A stretch of DNA of 64,000 bases from Mycobacterium terramassiliense (GTDB taxonomy: Bacteria; Actinomycetota; Actinomycetes; Mycobacteriales; Mycobacteriaceae). The position numbers and the translations under genes are program-made. Positions 37,955 to 46,169 of this stretch are shown one piece after another. Below the pieces are notes generated by a model. The model saw nothing but the letters and a program-made list of their open reading frames with translations, had not been told where the DNA came from and ran no database searches. The stretch's first letter is position 1; every line of letters starts with the position of its first letter. The stretch covers positions 231,312-295,311 of the forward strand of contig NZ_LT717698.1 of NCBI RefSeq assembly GCF_900157385.1, in the 5' to 3' direction.

Positions 37955-39226
37955 ATGCATGCGATCGACCCCGCCGCCACGGCGTGGCTGCTGGCCAGCA
38001 CCGCGCTCGTCCTGCTGATGACCCCCGGCCTGGCCATCTTCTACGGAGGCATGGTCCGCACCACCGGGGTGCTCAACATGATCATGATGAGCTTCATCTC
38101 CATCCCGCTGGTCACGGTGGCGTGGCTGTTGGTCGGCTACACGATCGCGTTCTCCGAAGACGGGGCGGGCGGGTTCGTCGGGAACCTCAAACACATCGGG
38201 ATGCTCGGCATCGGCCCCAACACCCTGCACGGGTCGGTTCCCGAACTGCTGTATGCGACCTTCCAGCTGGCGTTCGCGATCGTCACGGCCGCACTGGTCA
38301 GCGGCGCGATCGCCGACCGCGCCAAGTTCTCGGCCTGGATGACGTTCGTCACGGTGTGGGCGATCGTCGTGTATTCGGTTGTCGCGCACTGGGTGTGGGG
38401 GCCGGGCGGGTGGCTGGCCAAGCTGGGCGTGCTGGATTACGCGGGCGGCCTGGTCGTCGAGATCGTGTCCGGTTCCTCGGCGTTGGCCCTGGCGTTGGTG
38501 CTCGGGCCGCGCATCGGCTTCAAGAAGGACGCCATGCGGCCGCACAATCTGCCCTTCGTGCTGCTCGGCGTGGGACTGTTGTGGTTCGGCTGGTTCGGGT
38601 TCAACGCCGGTTCGGCTCTGGCCGCCAGCGGGACCGCGGCTGCCATCTTCCTCAACACCCTCGTCGCCGGCTGCCTCGGCATGCTCGGCTGGCTCGCGGT
38701 CGAACGGGTCCGCGACGGCCGGCCCACAACGTTCGGCGCGGCATCCGGCGTGGTCGCCGGTCTGGTCGCCATCACCCCGTCGTGCGGGACGGTCAACACG
38801 CTCGGCGCGGCGGTCGTGGGTGTTGCGGCCGGTGTCGTGTGCTCGTTCGCGGTGGGCGCGAAATTCCGCTTCAACTATGACGATTCGCTGGACGTGGTGG
38901 GCGTGCACTTCGTCGGCGGCGTGGTCGGCGTGTCGCTGATCGGGCTGTTCGCCACCGCGGTCATGACGGCGGGGCCGCAGGGCTTGTTTTACGGGGGCGG
39001 CGTCGGCCAGCTGGGCAAGCAGGCCCTCGCGATCGTCGTGGTGGCCCTCTACGCGTTCGCAGTCTCGTTCGCGCTGGCGAAGCTGATCGACGCGACCGTG
39101 GGCTTCCGGGTCAGCGCCGAAGACGAGACCACCGGTGTCGACCTCACCCAGCATGCCGAGACCGCGTACGCCGAGGGCGTGCACGGCCATCTGCCCCAGC
39201 GCCGACCGGGTCTGCCCTCCGCATAA
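37955..39226 (+). CDS. amt: Ammonium transporter (Amt family)
   Basis: From the ATG at 37955, preceded by GAAGGAG, the protein has 423 residues and about eleven membrane segments. Family features include MTPGLAIFYGGMVRTTGVLNMIMMSF (about 23-48), ALVLGPRIGFKKDAMRPHNLPF containing the first conserved pore His, and VVGVHFVGGVVGVSLIGLFAT with the second. It conducts ammonium inward. No GlnK gene lies beside it, and the gene stands alone between mpg and the ABC operon. In M. tuberculosis the annotated amt is at Rv2920c, not here. Confidence 0.94.
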   Translation: MHAIDPAATAWLLASTALVLLMTPGLAIFYGGMVRTTGVLNMIMMSFISIPLVTVAWLLVGYTIAFSEDGAGGFVGNLKHIGMLGIGPNTLHGSVPELLYATFQLAFAIVTAALVSGAIADRAKFSAWMTFVTVWAIVVYSVVAHWVWGPGGWLAKLGVLDYAGGLVVEIVSGSSALALALVLGPRIGFKKDAMRPHNLPFVLLGVGLLWFGWFGFNAGSALAASGTAAAIFLNTLVAGCLGMLGWLAVERVRDGRPTTFGAASGVVAGLVAITPSCGTVNTLGAAVVGVAAGVVCSFAVGAKFRFNYDDSLDVVGVHFVGGVVGVSLIGLFATAVMTAGPQGLFYGGGVGQLGKQALAIVVVALYAFAVSFALAKLIDATVGFRVSAEDETTGVDLTQHAETAYAEGVHGHLPQRRPGLPSA

Positions 39227-39239
39227 CCGGCGCAACCCG

Positions 39240-39296
39240 CGAGAGTGCGTCCGCCGACGCGTTTCGCGAGGGCGTCCGTCGGTAGCCGCACTCTCG
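39240..39296. terminator. Hairpin terminator after amt
   Basis: CGAGAGTGCG (39240-39249) pairs perfectly with CGCACTCTCG (39287-39296). Inner bases can partly extend the stem. It begins 14 bases after the amt stop and ends just before the promoter of the ABC operon. The same palindromic sequence type is common between mycobacterial genes. Confidence 0.6.
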
Positions 39297-39302
39297 ACGC
39301 CC

Positions 39303-39335
39303 TTGACAGCCCCCAGTTCGCGGACGATTATTCAT
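39303..39335 (+). promoter_or_regulatory. Promoter of the ABC exporter operon (probably leaderless)
   Basis: A perfect TTGACA (-35) at 39303-39308 is followed, with about 19 bases between, by an AT-rich TTATTC-like -10 near 39329. The start codons ATGATG lie only a few bases further (39339, 39342) and no ribosome site precedes them. The transcript is therefore probably leaderless, which is common in mycobacteria. Confidence 0.5.
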
Positions 39336-39362
39336 CGCATGATGAGTTCATCGAGTGATGAA
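39331..39362. promoter_or_regulatory. Tandem palindromic operator, probably for the TetR regulator
   Basis: Two adjacent 16-bp sites fit TTCATC-N4-GATGAA: 39331-39346 (one mismatch) and 39347-39362 (perfect). They cover the presumed transcription start and the first codons of the ABC ATPase. A TetR gene is the third gene of the same run, so autoregulation by it is the simplest reading. Confidence 0.6.
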
Positions 39363-40103
39363 TTGTTGGCAAGGGGCCACGCCCCCGCCGTCAGCATCGA
39401 GCATCTGCGCGTCATCCGTGGGAAACGCCCTGCACTGCATGACTTTTCGGTGCAGATCGCCCAGGGCACCATCACCGGCCTGCTCGGTCCGTCCGGCTGC
39501 GGCAAGACCACACTCATGCGCAGCATCGTGGGCAGCCAGATCCTGAAGTCGGGCACCGTCACCGTGCTGGGCCGGCCCGCCGGAAGCCCCGCGCTGCGCC
39601 GCCGTGTCGGATACATGCCGCAGGATCCGACGATCTACAACGACCTGCGCATCGTGGACAACGTCCGCTACTTCGCCTCGCTCTACGGTTTCGACAGCCG
39701 CGCCGCCGACGCCGCCATCGACCGGGTCGGCCTCACCGACCATCGGACCGCCTTCTCCGGCAACCTTTCCGGCGGCCAGCGCACGCGGGCGTCGCTGGCG
39801 TGCGCGCTGGTCTGCCAGCCGGAGCTGCTCGTGCTTGACGAGCCCACCGTGGGACTGGACCCGGTGCTGCGCGTCGACCTGTGGGAGCAGTTCACCGAAC
39901 TCGCCCGCACCGGCACCACGCTGCTGGTTTCCAGCCACGTGATGGACGAGGCCGACCACTGCGGCGACCTGTTGCTGATGCGCGAGGGCCACCTGGTGGC
40001 CCACACCACCCCGACCCGACTACGAGAGGACACCGGATGCACGTCACTGGAGGACGCGTTTCTGTCCATCATCAACCGCAGCACGAAGCAAAAGGCGGTC
40101 TAG
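39339..40103 (+). CDS. ABC transporter ATP-binding protein (Rv1687c-like)
   Basis: I chose the ATG at 39339 (254 residues); the frame extends upstream through the terminator and amt. It has Walker A GPSGCGKTT, the Q-loop MPQDPTIYNDL, signature NLSGGQRTRASLA, Walker B LLVLDEPTVGLDP, and the switch His in VSSHVMDEADHC. It belongs to the DrrA-like exporter ATPases and pairs with the permease that follows. Export of a lipid or drug-like molecule is likely but the substrate is unknown. Confidence 0.93.
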   Translation: MMSSSSDELLARGHAPAVSIEHLRVIRGKRPALHDFSVQIAQGTITGLLGPSGCGKTTLMRSIVGSQILKSGTVTVLGRPAGSPALRRRVGYMPQDPTIYNDLRIVDNVRYFASLYGFDSRAADAAIDRVGLTDHRTAFSGNLSGGQRTRASLACALVCQPELLVLDEPTVGLDPVLRVDLWEQFTELARTGTTLLVSSHVMDEADHCGDLLLMREGHLVAHTTPTRLREDTGCTSLEDAFLSIINRSTKQKAV

Positions 40104-40855
40104 GGCTCCGGGGGTACGCGGCGACGACGACGCGGATCCTGCGGCAGGTGGCCGCCGATCACCGCAGCGTCGCGCTGATCCTGCTGGTGCCGATCCTGGT
40201 CATCACGCTGATGTACTTCATGTTCGAAAACGCCCCCCACCGCCCGGGCACCCCCTCGCCGTTCAACAACGCCTGCCTGATCCTGCTGGGCCTGTTCCCG
40301 CTGTTCGTGATGTTCATCATCACGTCGATCACGATGCAGCGCGAGCGGGCGTCCGGGACGCTGGAGCGCATCCTGACCACTCCCCTGCGCCGGCTCGACA
40401 TGCTGATGGCCTACGGCAGCGCCTTCTCGATCGCCGCTGCGGTGCAAGCGATTCTGGCGTGCATCGTGTCGTTTTGGTTCCTCGGCTTCGACACAGCCGG
40501 CAGCCCGGTGTGGGTGTTCGTGATAGCGATCGTCAACGCCGTGCTCGGGGTCGGGCTCGGTCTGCTGTGTAGCGCGTTCGCGCGCACAGAGTTTCAGGCC
40601 GTGCAGTTCATCCCGCTGGTGATGGTCCCCCAGCTGTTGCTGGCCGGAATCATCGTGCCGCGGGGCTTGATGGCGCAGTGGTTGCAGTGGATCAGCAATG
40701 CGCTGCCGGCCAGCTACGCGCTGGAGGCCCTGCAGCAGGTGGGCGCGCACTCCGCGCTGACCTCAATCGCGGTGCGCGACATCATCGTCGTGCTCGGTTT
40801 CGCGATCGCCGCGCTGTGTCTGGCCGCGGCGACGCTGCGGCGGCGGACGCCCTAG
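40037..40855 (+). CDS. ABC-2 type transporter permease (Rv1686c-like)
   Basis: The only ordinary start is the ATG at 40037, overlapping the ATPase gene by 67 bp and giving 272 residues; the first 25 or so residues look poorly conserved, so the true start may be a rare codon nearer 40100. Six membrane segments are visible from about residue 42 on (VALILLVPILVITLMYFMF; CLILLGLFPLFVMFII; and four more), with the ABC-2 features RERASGTLERILTTPLRR and FARTEFQAVQFIPLVM. It forms an exporter with the upstream ATPase. Confidence 0.88.
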   Translation: MHVTGGRVSVHHQPQHEAKGGLGLRGYAATTTRILRQVAADHRSVALILLVPILVITLMYFMFENAPHRPGTPSPFNNACLILLGLFPLFVMFIITSITMQRERASGTLERILTTPLRRLDMLMAYGSAFSIAAAVQAILACIVSFWFLGFDTAGSPVWVFVIAIVNAVLGVGLGLLCSAFARTEFQAVQFIPLVMVPQLLLAGIIVPRGLMAQWLQWISNALPASYALEALQQVGAHSALTSIAVRDIIVVLGFAIAALCLAAATLRRRTP

Positions 40856-40970
40856 TGGCGATCGCAAGCGCGGCGAAGCCGGGCGCAGCGGGTCGCCACG
40901 GACGGTTCCCAGTGGCCATCGCAAGCGCGGCGCTGGGGGCGGCGGGTCGCGACGGGGGGTCCTAGTGGCG
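40854..40970 (+). repeat. Tandem copies of an intergenic repeat
   Basis: AGTGGCGATCGCAAGCGCGGCG (40854-40875) recurs with one change at 40911-40932, and each copy is followed by a related GGGTCGC-GACGG stretch. A third, truncated copy begins at 40964 and supplies the TetR start codon. The period is about 55 bp. I recall similar GCAAGCGCGGCG units as common intergenic repeats in M. avium complex genomes. Confidence 0.6.
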
Positions 40971-41585
40971 GAGACCAAGACCCGGCGGCGGCCCGGGCGA
41001 CCGGCCGGCGTCTCCGACACCCGTAACCGCATCCTGGCGAGCGCCCGAGAGCTCTTTGCCAGCAAGGGGATTCGCAACACGTCGATACGGGCGGTCGCCG
41101 CCGGCGCGGGCGTCGATTCGGCGTTGGTGCATCACTACTTCGGCACCAAGGAAAAGCTGTTCGCCGCGGCCGTGCACATCCCGATAGACCCGATGGACAT
41201 CATCGGGCCGCTGCGCGAGGTGCCGGTCGACGAGATCGGCTACCGGCTGCCGTCAATGTTGTTGCCGCTGTGGGATTCCGAGTTGGGCACGGGATTCATC
41301 GCGGTGCTGCGGTCGATCCTGGCCGGCTCGGAGATCAACCTGTTCCGCACGTTCATCGAGGACGTGATCACCGTGGAGGTGGGTGCGCGCGTCGACGATC
41401 CGCCGGGCAGCGGCGCCCTCCGCGTCCAATTCGTCTCCTCACAATTGGTCGGCGTGGTGATGGCGCGCTACATCCTGCAATTGGAGCCGTTCGCGTCGCT
41501 GCCGGCCGAACAGATCGCACTGACCATCGCGCCGAACCTGCAGCGCTACCTCACCGGGGAGCTGCCGGACGGGCTCGTTCCATGA
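40965..41585 (+). CDS. TetR-family transcriptional regulator (Rv1685c-like)
   Basis: The 206-residue protein starts at GTG 40965. It has the TetR helix-turn-helix (RILASARELFASKGIRNTSIRAVAAGAGVDSALVHHYFGTKEKLFAAA, about 23-70) and an all-helical ligand domain. It is the third gene of the exporter run and probably represses it through the tandem TTCATC-N4-GATGAA sites at its promoter. Its 3' end overlaps the convergent small gene by 35 bp. Confidence 0.93.
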   Translation: MAETKTRRRPGRPAGVSDTRNRILASARELFASKGIRNTSIRAVAAGAGVDSALVHHYFGTKEKLFAAAVHIPIDPMDIIGPLREVPVDEIGYRLPSMLLPLWDSELGTGFIAVLRSILAGSEINLFRTFIEDVITVEVGARVDDPPGSGALRVQFVSSQLVGVVMARYILQLEPFASLPAEQIALTIAPNLQRYLTGELPDGLVP

Positions 41586-41766
41586 GCCGGGCATGCTCGT
41601 CGTCGTCGACGTCGCGGGCCTCGTCGATCAGCAGCACCGGGATGCCGTCCTCGATGCGGTAGGCGCGCCGCAGCCGCGGGTTGTAGAGCGACTCGTCGTC
41701 TATCAAAAGCAACGGGCCCCGGTCGGCCGGGCACACCAGGATGGCGAGCAGGGAGTCGTCGACCAT
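41551..41766 (-). CDS. Trm112-like small protein (Rv1684-like)
   Basis: The start ATG at 41766 shares a base with the stop of the large upstream gene (TGATG). The 71-residue product has the Trm112/UPF0434 pattern: LLAILVCPADRGPLLLID, then a YNPRLRRAYRIEDGIPVLLIDEARDV segment. Usual Trm112 zinc ligands are reduced here to a single Cys. Such proteins often stabilise methyltransferases, but the partner here is unknown. Confidence 0.85.
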   Translation of the reverse strand: MVDDSLLAILVCPADRGPLLLIDDESLYNPRLRRAYRIEDGIPVLLIDEARDVDDDEHARLMERARPAAPR

Positions 41767-44735
41767 CACTGGGCGCCGCCCAGCTCGGACCGTACCCCCG
41801 GGGTGAGCCGGCGGAACTCGTTGCTGCCGGCGTCGAAGTACCACGCCTGACGTCCCGGCTTGGGGATCCCGGCCGCGCGCAGGGCGCTGACGGTGGGCCG
41901 GTAGGTCGCGCTCAGCGTCATCTCCGGGCACACGTGCACGATGTCGGGCCCCAGCCCGACGGGAATCCTCGCGACGGCCTCGGTCAGATCGGCCGCGGTG
42001 ATGGTGGCCCCCGGCAGCAGCGTCACCGCCGACACCGCCGCCTGCTGGTCACCCACCGGCACGTTGTAGGTCACCGCGAGGTCGACGCCGTTGATGCAGC
42101 CCAGCGCGTCGGTGACCGCCTCCGCATAGACCAGCCCGCGCGCGGTGTGGACCACCGAGCCGCGCCGGCCCATCAGCCAGTAGTCACCGTCGTCGTCGCG
42201 GCGAAACAGGTACTCGGTCGAGATCCAGGTGTCGCCCGCGGCGAACACCCCGCGTTTGACCGAGGCGCTCGGGTCGATCGGCCCGTTGGACTGCGCCAGC
42301 AGCACGCCGACCTGATTGGGCGCGGCGACCTGGACGAAGCCGCGGTCGTCCTCGAGGATCAGGTCGCGCTCGGCGTCGTACGCGCCGAGTTCGATGCGCC
42401 CCGCGCCCGGCAGCGGCCGGCCCTTGCTGCCGATCTTGGCGCCGGACACGTTGGCCAGCACCGCCTGCCCGTCGGTGGTGGCGAAGAACTCCACGACGCG
42501 GGCCGGGGCGAACGCGTCGACGACGCGCGCCCACAACCCCGTCGGCATGCCGGAACCGATGAACAGGCGCACCGGATGGTTGCCGTGCAGCACGAACGCG
42601 GGATCGTCGACGACCTCGCGCAGCATGGCCCAGGTGTAGGACACCACCGTCACGCCGTACTGCCGCACCTCCTGCACGAACCGGTCGGGCTGCAGGCCGC
42701 GCGAGAGCGCGATGCGGGTGCCGCCGACGACCGCGCCGCCCAGGCTGACCAGCAGGGCCGACTCGTGGTGCAGCGGCGTCAGGCAGTACACGGTGTCGCG
42801 GCGATCGAGGGCGGCGGTGGAAGCGGTCCCGAAGGCCGACACCGCCCAGCGGTAGTTGGTGATCTGCTTGGCGACCAGCTCACCGCCGGCGGCGTTGAAC
42901 GCGATGAACGCCAGGTCGCGGGCCAGTCCCGGGTTCGGCCGGTACCACGCGGGCAGCTGCACCGCGTCCGGGTCGATCTGCTCCATGTCGATGACGTCGG
43001 AGTCGTGGGGCAGGTGCAGGTCCCGCGCCTCGCCGCCGCCCAGCACGAGGATCTGCCCCGGCAGGTCGCGCGCCGCGTCGAGGTTGGTCGGGTCGGTGAG
43101 GATCTCCGTCACGCCCCCGAGGCGGACCGACGCGACCAGGTCGGCATCGGGTCGCATCACCACGGCGATCGCGCCCAGCCGGGACAGGGCCGCGATCGCG
43201 ACCAGCGCGCTGGGCCGCGTCTCCATCAGGACGCCGACGCGGTCGCCTTGGCGGACGCCGACCTCGATCAGGCCGCGGACGACGTTGTTGACGCGGCGGT
43301 TGACGGCCTCATAGGTATGCACGCGGCCGTCGAACAACAGGAACTCGCCCTGCGGGGCGTCGCGCGCCTGCTCGTCGATGATGCGGCCCAGCGAGATGCG
43401 GGTGTGGTCGTTGATCTGCCCCAGCCGGACCAGCCGCGGCAGCGTCCGGACCGTCTCCACGGCCAGCGTGCGCATCGACTTGTTGGCCGCGACCACGGCG
43501 TTGGCCGTGCCGCGCACCGCCCCCACCGCCGCCTCGGACACCTCCCCGAGGCCGTGCACGATCCGCGAGCTGAACGCCACACCGCTGTCGGTGTGCTCGA
43601 TCGGCTGGTCGGCCATCAGGTCGATGCCGTTGGGCTTGTCGCCGCCGGTGGACAGCCATTGCACCCACTCGGCCACGGTGGGCCAGCTCTCCCGCGCCGC
43701 CTTGGATCCCACGACCAGGCCGAAATGCCCTGTGCGAATGGTGGATTCGTAGACTTCGGCGTCCGGGGCGGCCCGCCGGATGCCGCGCACCGAGGCCGGC
43801 TGCCCGATGTCGTCCACCTCGCCGACGAACGCCAGCACCGGGCAAGTGATGTCGGTGAGGGTGACCATCTGGCCGTTGACGGCGAAGCCGCCGGTCATCA
43901 TCCGGTTGTGGGCGATGAATTGCTTGAGCAGTTCGGAGATCGCGGGCCCCGACCAGGCGATCCAGCCTTCACGTTCGAGGAACCTGCGCTGCTGTTCGCG
44001 CGGGAGTAGCGCCTCCCGGTCGTGCAGCTGGCGCACGAAGTCGACGCGCGCCTTGGCGGTCTTGAGCGGATCGAGCATCTGAAAGCCGGTGCGCGCCATC
44101 CAGCTGGGGATGGCCAGCCGGCTGAAGACGTGGTCGGCCATGAAGTTGGCCGCGGGTGCGGCGAAGTTCGCCGGGATGCCCATCGGCAGCGCGGCCAACG
44201 TGTCCACCGGCGAACCGAAGGTGACGATGCTGGCCAGGCTCTTCGAACGCCGGTAGGCGGCGACCTGGTAGCACCACATCCCGCCCTGCGAATACCCGAC
44301 CAAGTGGATGTCGCTGCCCGTGACGTCCTTGACGGTGTCGATGGCTTGACTGAGCGCGACGATGTGGTCGGCCAGGGTGCGGCGCATGCCGCCCTCGATT
44401 TTGTCGGGCTCGCCGAAGTCGATCACCCAGGGATCGATCCCGTTGGCGTGCAGGATGCCGACCGCGCCGTCTTCCCTCGTGACGTCCCACATGTCCGCCG
44501 ACATCATCATCGGGTGGACCATCAGGACGGGCGGCCCCACCGGCGGCTGCCCGGGCCGGCTGTCGGGCGGGAAATACCGCCGCAGCTTGTACATCGGGAC
44601 GCTCTCGACGATCTGGAACGGCGATGCCACGCTATCCGTTTCCAAGCCCCCCAGACGCAAGACCTCTAACCCGTTCTGCGCCGTAGCGATCAGGCGCCCG
44701 ACCGGTCGCGTGACCATCGAAAAATTGAGATCCAC
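41766..44735 (-). CDS. Bifunctional lipase / acyl-CoA synthetase-like protein (Rv1683-like)
   Basis: I chose the GTG at 44735, which has AGGGAG upstream, giving 989 residues. The first 360 or so form an alpha/beta hydrolase close to PHA synthase-like lipases, with nucleophile motif GYSQGG and later GEVDDIG and TGHFGLV supplying Asp and His. From about 430 on it resembles FATP-type acyl-CoA synthetases, but the usual P-loop (TSGTTGxPK) reads FNAAGGELVAKQ and the late GTFK-type motif reads ATYRPTVSALR, so the ligase half may be inactive or changed. Rv1683 is annotated as a lipase/long-chain acyl-CoA synthase linked to neutral lipids. Confidence 0.9.
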   Translation of the reverse strand: MDLNFSMVTRPVGRLIATAQNGLEVLRLGGLETDSVASPFQIVESVPMYKLRRYFPPDSRPGQPPVGPPVLMVHPMMMSADMWDVTREDGAVGILHANGIDPWVIDFGEPDKIEGGMRRTLADHIVALSQAIDTVKDVTGSDIHLVGYSQGGMWCYQVAAYRRSKSLASIVTFGSPVDTLAALPMGIPANFAAPAANFMADHVFSRLAIPSWMARTGFQMLDPLKTAKARVDFVRQLHDREALLPREQQRRFLEREGWIAWSGPAISELLKQFIAHNRMMTGGFAVNGQMVTLTDITCPVLAFVGEVDDIGQPASVRGIRRAAPDAEVYESTIRTGHFGLVVGSKAARESWPTVAEWVQWLSTGGDKPNGIDLMADQPIEHTDSGVAFSSRIVHGLGEVSEAAVGAVRGTANAVVAANKSMRTLAVETVRTLPRLVRLGQINDHTRISLGRIIDEQARDAPQGEFLLFDGRVHTYEAVNRRVNNVVRGLIEVGVRQGDRVGVLMETRPSALVAIAALSRLGAIAVVMRPDADLVASVRLGGVTEILTDPTNLDAARDLPGQILVLGGGEARDLHLPHDSDVIDMEQIDPDAVQLPAWYRPNPGLARDLAFIAFNAAGGELVAKQITNYRWAVSAFGTASTAALDRRDTVYCLTPLHHESALLVSLGGAVVGGTRIALSRGLQPDRFVQEVRQYGVTVVSYTWAMLREVVDDPAFVLHGNHPVRLFIGSGMPTGLWARVVDAFAPARVVEFFATTDGQAVLANVSGAKIGSKGRPLPGAGRIELGAYDAERDLILEDDRGFVQVAAPNQVGVLLAQSNGPIDPSASVKRGVFAAGDTWISTEYLFRRDDDGDYWLMGRRGSVVHTARGLVYAEAVTDALGCINGVDLAVTYNVPVGDQQAAVSAVTLLPGATITAADLTEAVARIPVGLGPDIVHVCPEMTLSATYRPTVSALRAAGIPKPGRQAWYFDAGSNEFRRLTPGVRSELGGAQ

Positions 44736-44889
44736 CGCTGCTCCCTGACTCTTGACAGCTCCGCCATCATGGCACATCGGGGCGCCCGGCGGTTTTGGTC
44801 AGGCTGTTTGCCGGCGGGTGACTCGGCCGGCGCGATCCGGCCGGTCGAATTAGTCGGACCCGTAATTTTCCGCGTTCCCGCCGCGGCTC

Positions 44890-45222
44890 TTACAGGCCCG
44901 CAATACCCATGGGTCCGGCGTCCGCCATGCGGCGCAGCCGCCGCGCCATCAGGCGGTCCTCCCGCGCGAATTCGCGGTGCCGAGCCGCATGTCGGCGGTA
45001 TTCGTCGGCGCCGGGATTGTTGCGGTCGGCCGCCACGTCGTACGCGTCCGCGGTTCGCTCGTGGCTCGCTGCCGAGTGGTCCAAGCTGGTGGCGGCGGAT
45101 CGCTGCGCCGCCCTGGCCAGTAGCCACGCGCGCTCGGCCCGTTGGCCGGAGCGGAGCGCGTCTTCGGCGCCCCACACTTGGAGATCGGGTTCGGCGTGCA
45201 GCCCGTTATCTGCGCTGACCAT
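44890..45222 (-). CDS. Hypothetical helical protein, 110 aa
   Basis: I placed the start at the ATG of 45222, which has AAAGGA upstream; the upstream frame is not coding-like. The protein is helical and rich in charged residues and His (QRAERAWLLARAAQRSAATSLDHSAASHERTADAYDVAADRNNPGADEYRRHAARHREFAREDRLMARRL is one run of helix-forming segments from about 20 to 95). No catalytic or membrane motif is found. It stands alone between the Rv1683-like gene and a 449-bp gap. Confidence 0.7.
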   Translation of the reverse strand: MVSADNGLHAEPDLQVWGAEDALRSGQRAERAWLLARAAQRSAATSLDHSAASHERTADAYDVAADRNNPGADEYRRHAARHREFAREDRLMARRLRRMADAGPMGIAGL

Positions 45223-45671
45223 GCTGCAGTCCTTTCCGGCGGCAGGATTGACCCGGTTGGCGCGGCTGAAACACGTTTGCCCGGGCGGGTCTTTGCGGCG
45301 ACGACTTGCGTTGCACGCCAGGGCGGTACACGCGACCCCCGGAGCGGGTGAAGTCGAAGGGTTAGCGTCGACGAATAGGGGTATGCAACCGAAGCGCATG
45401 GTTCGACGACGCATGCCTGCATGCCGTCGAGACCGCCTCGGTTGAAGCACGCAGCTGGGCGCCTGACCAGTTCTCTGGGTAGCCATCTCGACTCGTCGTT
45501 GTCATCGGCGTCGTCGGGGTGGTTGCGACGGCGTATTCGTTGCGGGAGTGAGGTGGCCCGATGGGCAAGACGACGGCCCCGGTCGACCGGTTCGGGGTGC
45601 CCTCCCGCAATTCGCCAACCCATCCACGCCGGACCGGTGATGCCCGGCGGACGTCACGAAAGGGAAGCGAA
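45223..45671. other. 449-bp gap without a convincing gene
   Basis: The frames here have poor composition and no ribosome sites. It separates the divergent 110-aa gene from the plus-strand metabolic run and must hold both promoters. A short hydrophobic stretch (VVVIGVVGVVATAY) can be translated near 45497-45540 but has no start codon. I see no clear repeats or hairpins. Confidence 0.5.
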
Positions 45672-46154
45672 ATGTTGTTGCTAGGCAACGGCGGACGGCG
45701 CGACGGCGGTCAGCCCCAGCAGCTGGCCGAGCGGGCACTGTACGACGTCGCGCACGGTCGCTTCGAACGCTCGCTGTCGGGCCTGACGGCGATGGCGGCC
45801 GTCGTCACGACGGCCGAAATCTACTTCGAGCACTACAAGGCCAGCTTCGGCAACAAATGGATGTGGAGCCCGATCGTGGTGACCCCACCTGTGGTCGTCG
45901 CCGGAATCGGCGGGGTGTTCTCGCGGCGCTGGGCCAAGCTCTGGCTGCCGATCACCGCCGGCGTCTACACCGCCAATGGCCTGATGGGCGAGTATCTGCA
46001 CGCCCGCGGGGTGGCGCGCAAGCCGGGGGGCTGGAAGCACGCGTCCTACAACGTGCCGATGGGCCCGCCGATCGCGGCGCCCGGATTGATGTGCATGGTC
46101 GGCGGGATGGGGCTGCTCGCCTCGGTCCTGCGACGCGAACGGTTCCGGCGGTAG
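45672..46154 (+). CDS. Small integral membrane protein, 160 aa
   Basis: The ATG at 45672 follows AAAGGGAAG. The protein has an N-terminal soluble part (LAERALYDVAHGRFERSLSGL) and about four hydrophobic segments (about 40-50, 68-85, 95-108 and 132-150). HYKASFGNKWMW and HARGVARKPGGWKHASYNVPMGPP are striking loop segments. I do not recognise the family. It is the first gene of a run with the gluconate-dehydrogenase-like and GMC oxidoreductase genes and could be their membrane partner. Confidence 0.78.
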   Translation: MLLLGNGGRRDGGQPQQLAERALYDVAHGRFERSLSGLTAMAAVVTTAEIYFEHYKASFGNKWMWSPIVVTPPVVVAGIGGVFSRRWAKLWLPITAGVYTANGLMGEYLHARGVARKPGGWKHASYNVPMGPPIAAPGLMCMVGGMGLLASVLRRERFRR

Positions 46155-46169
46155 CAGGGGATCTTCACG

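Noticed and set aside
37196..39235. 679-codon minus-strand frame opposite the Amt gene
   Set aside because: It is antisense to a clear Amt transporter and shows only low-complexity His/Arg/Asp-rich sequence.
41934..44009. 691-codon plus-strand frame opposite the Rv1683-like gene
   Set aside because: Antisense shadow of a gene with recognisable hydrolase and synthetase regions.
45497..45540. Hydrophobic peptide-like stretch in the 449-bp gap
   Set aside because: There is no start codon or ribosome site and a stop lies shortly upstream, so it is unlikely to be translated.
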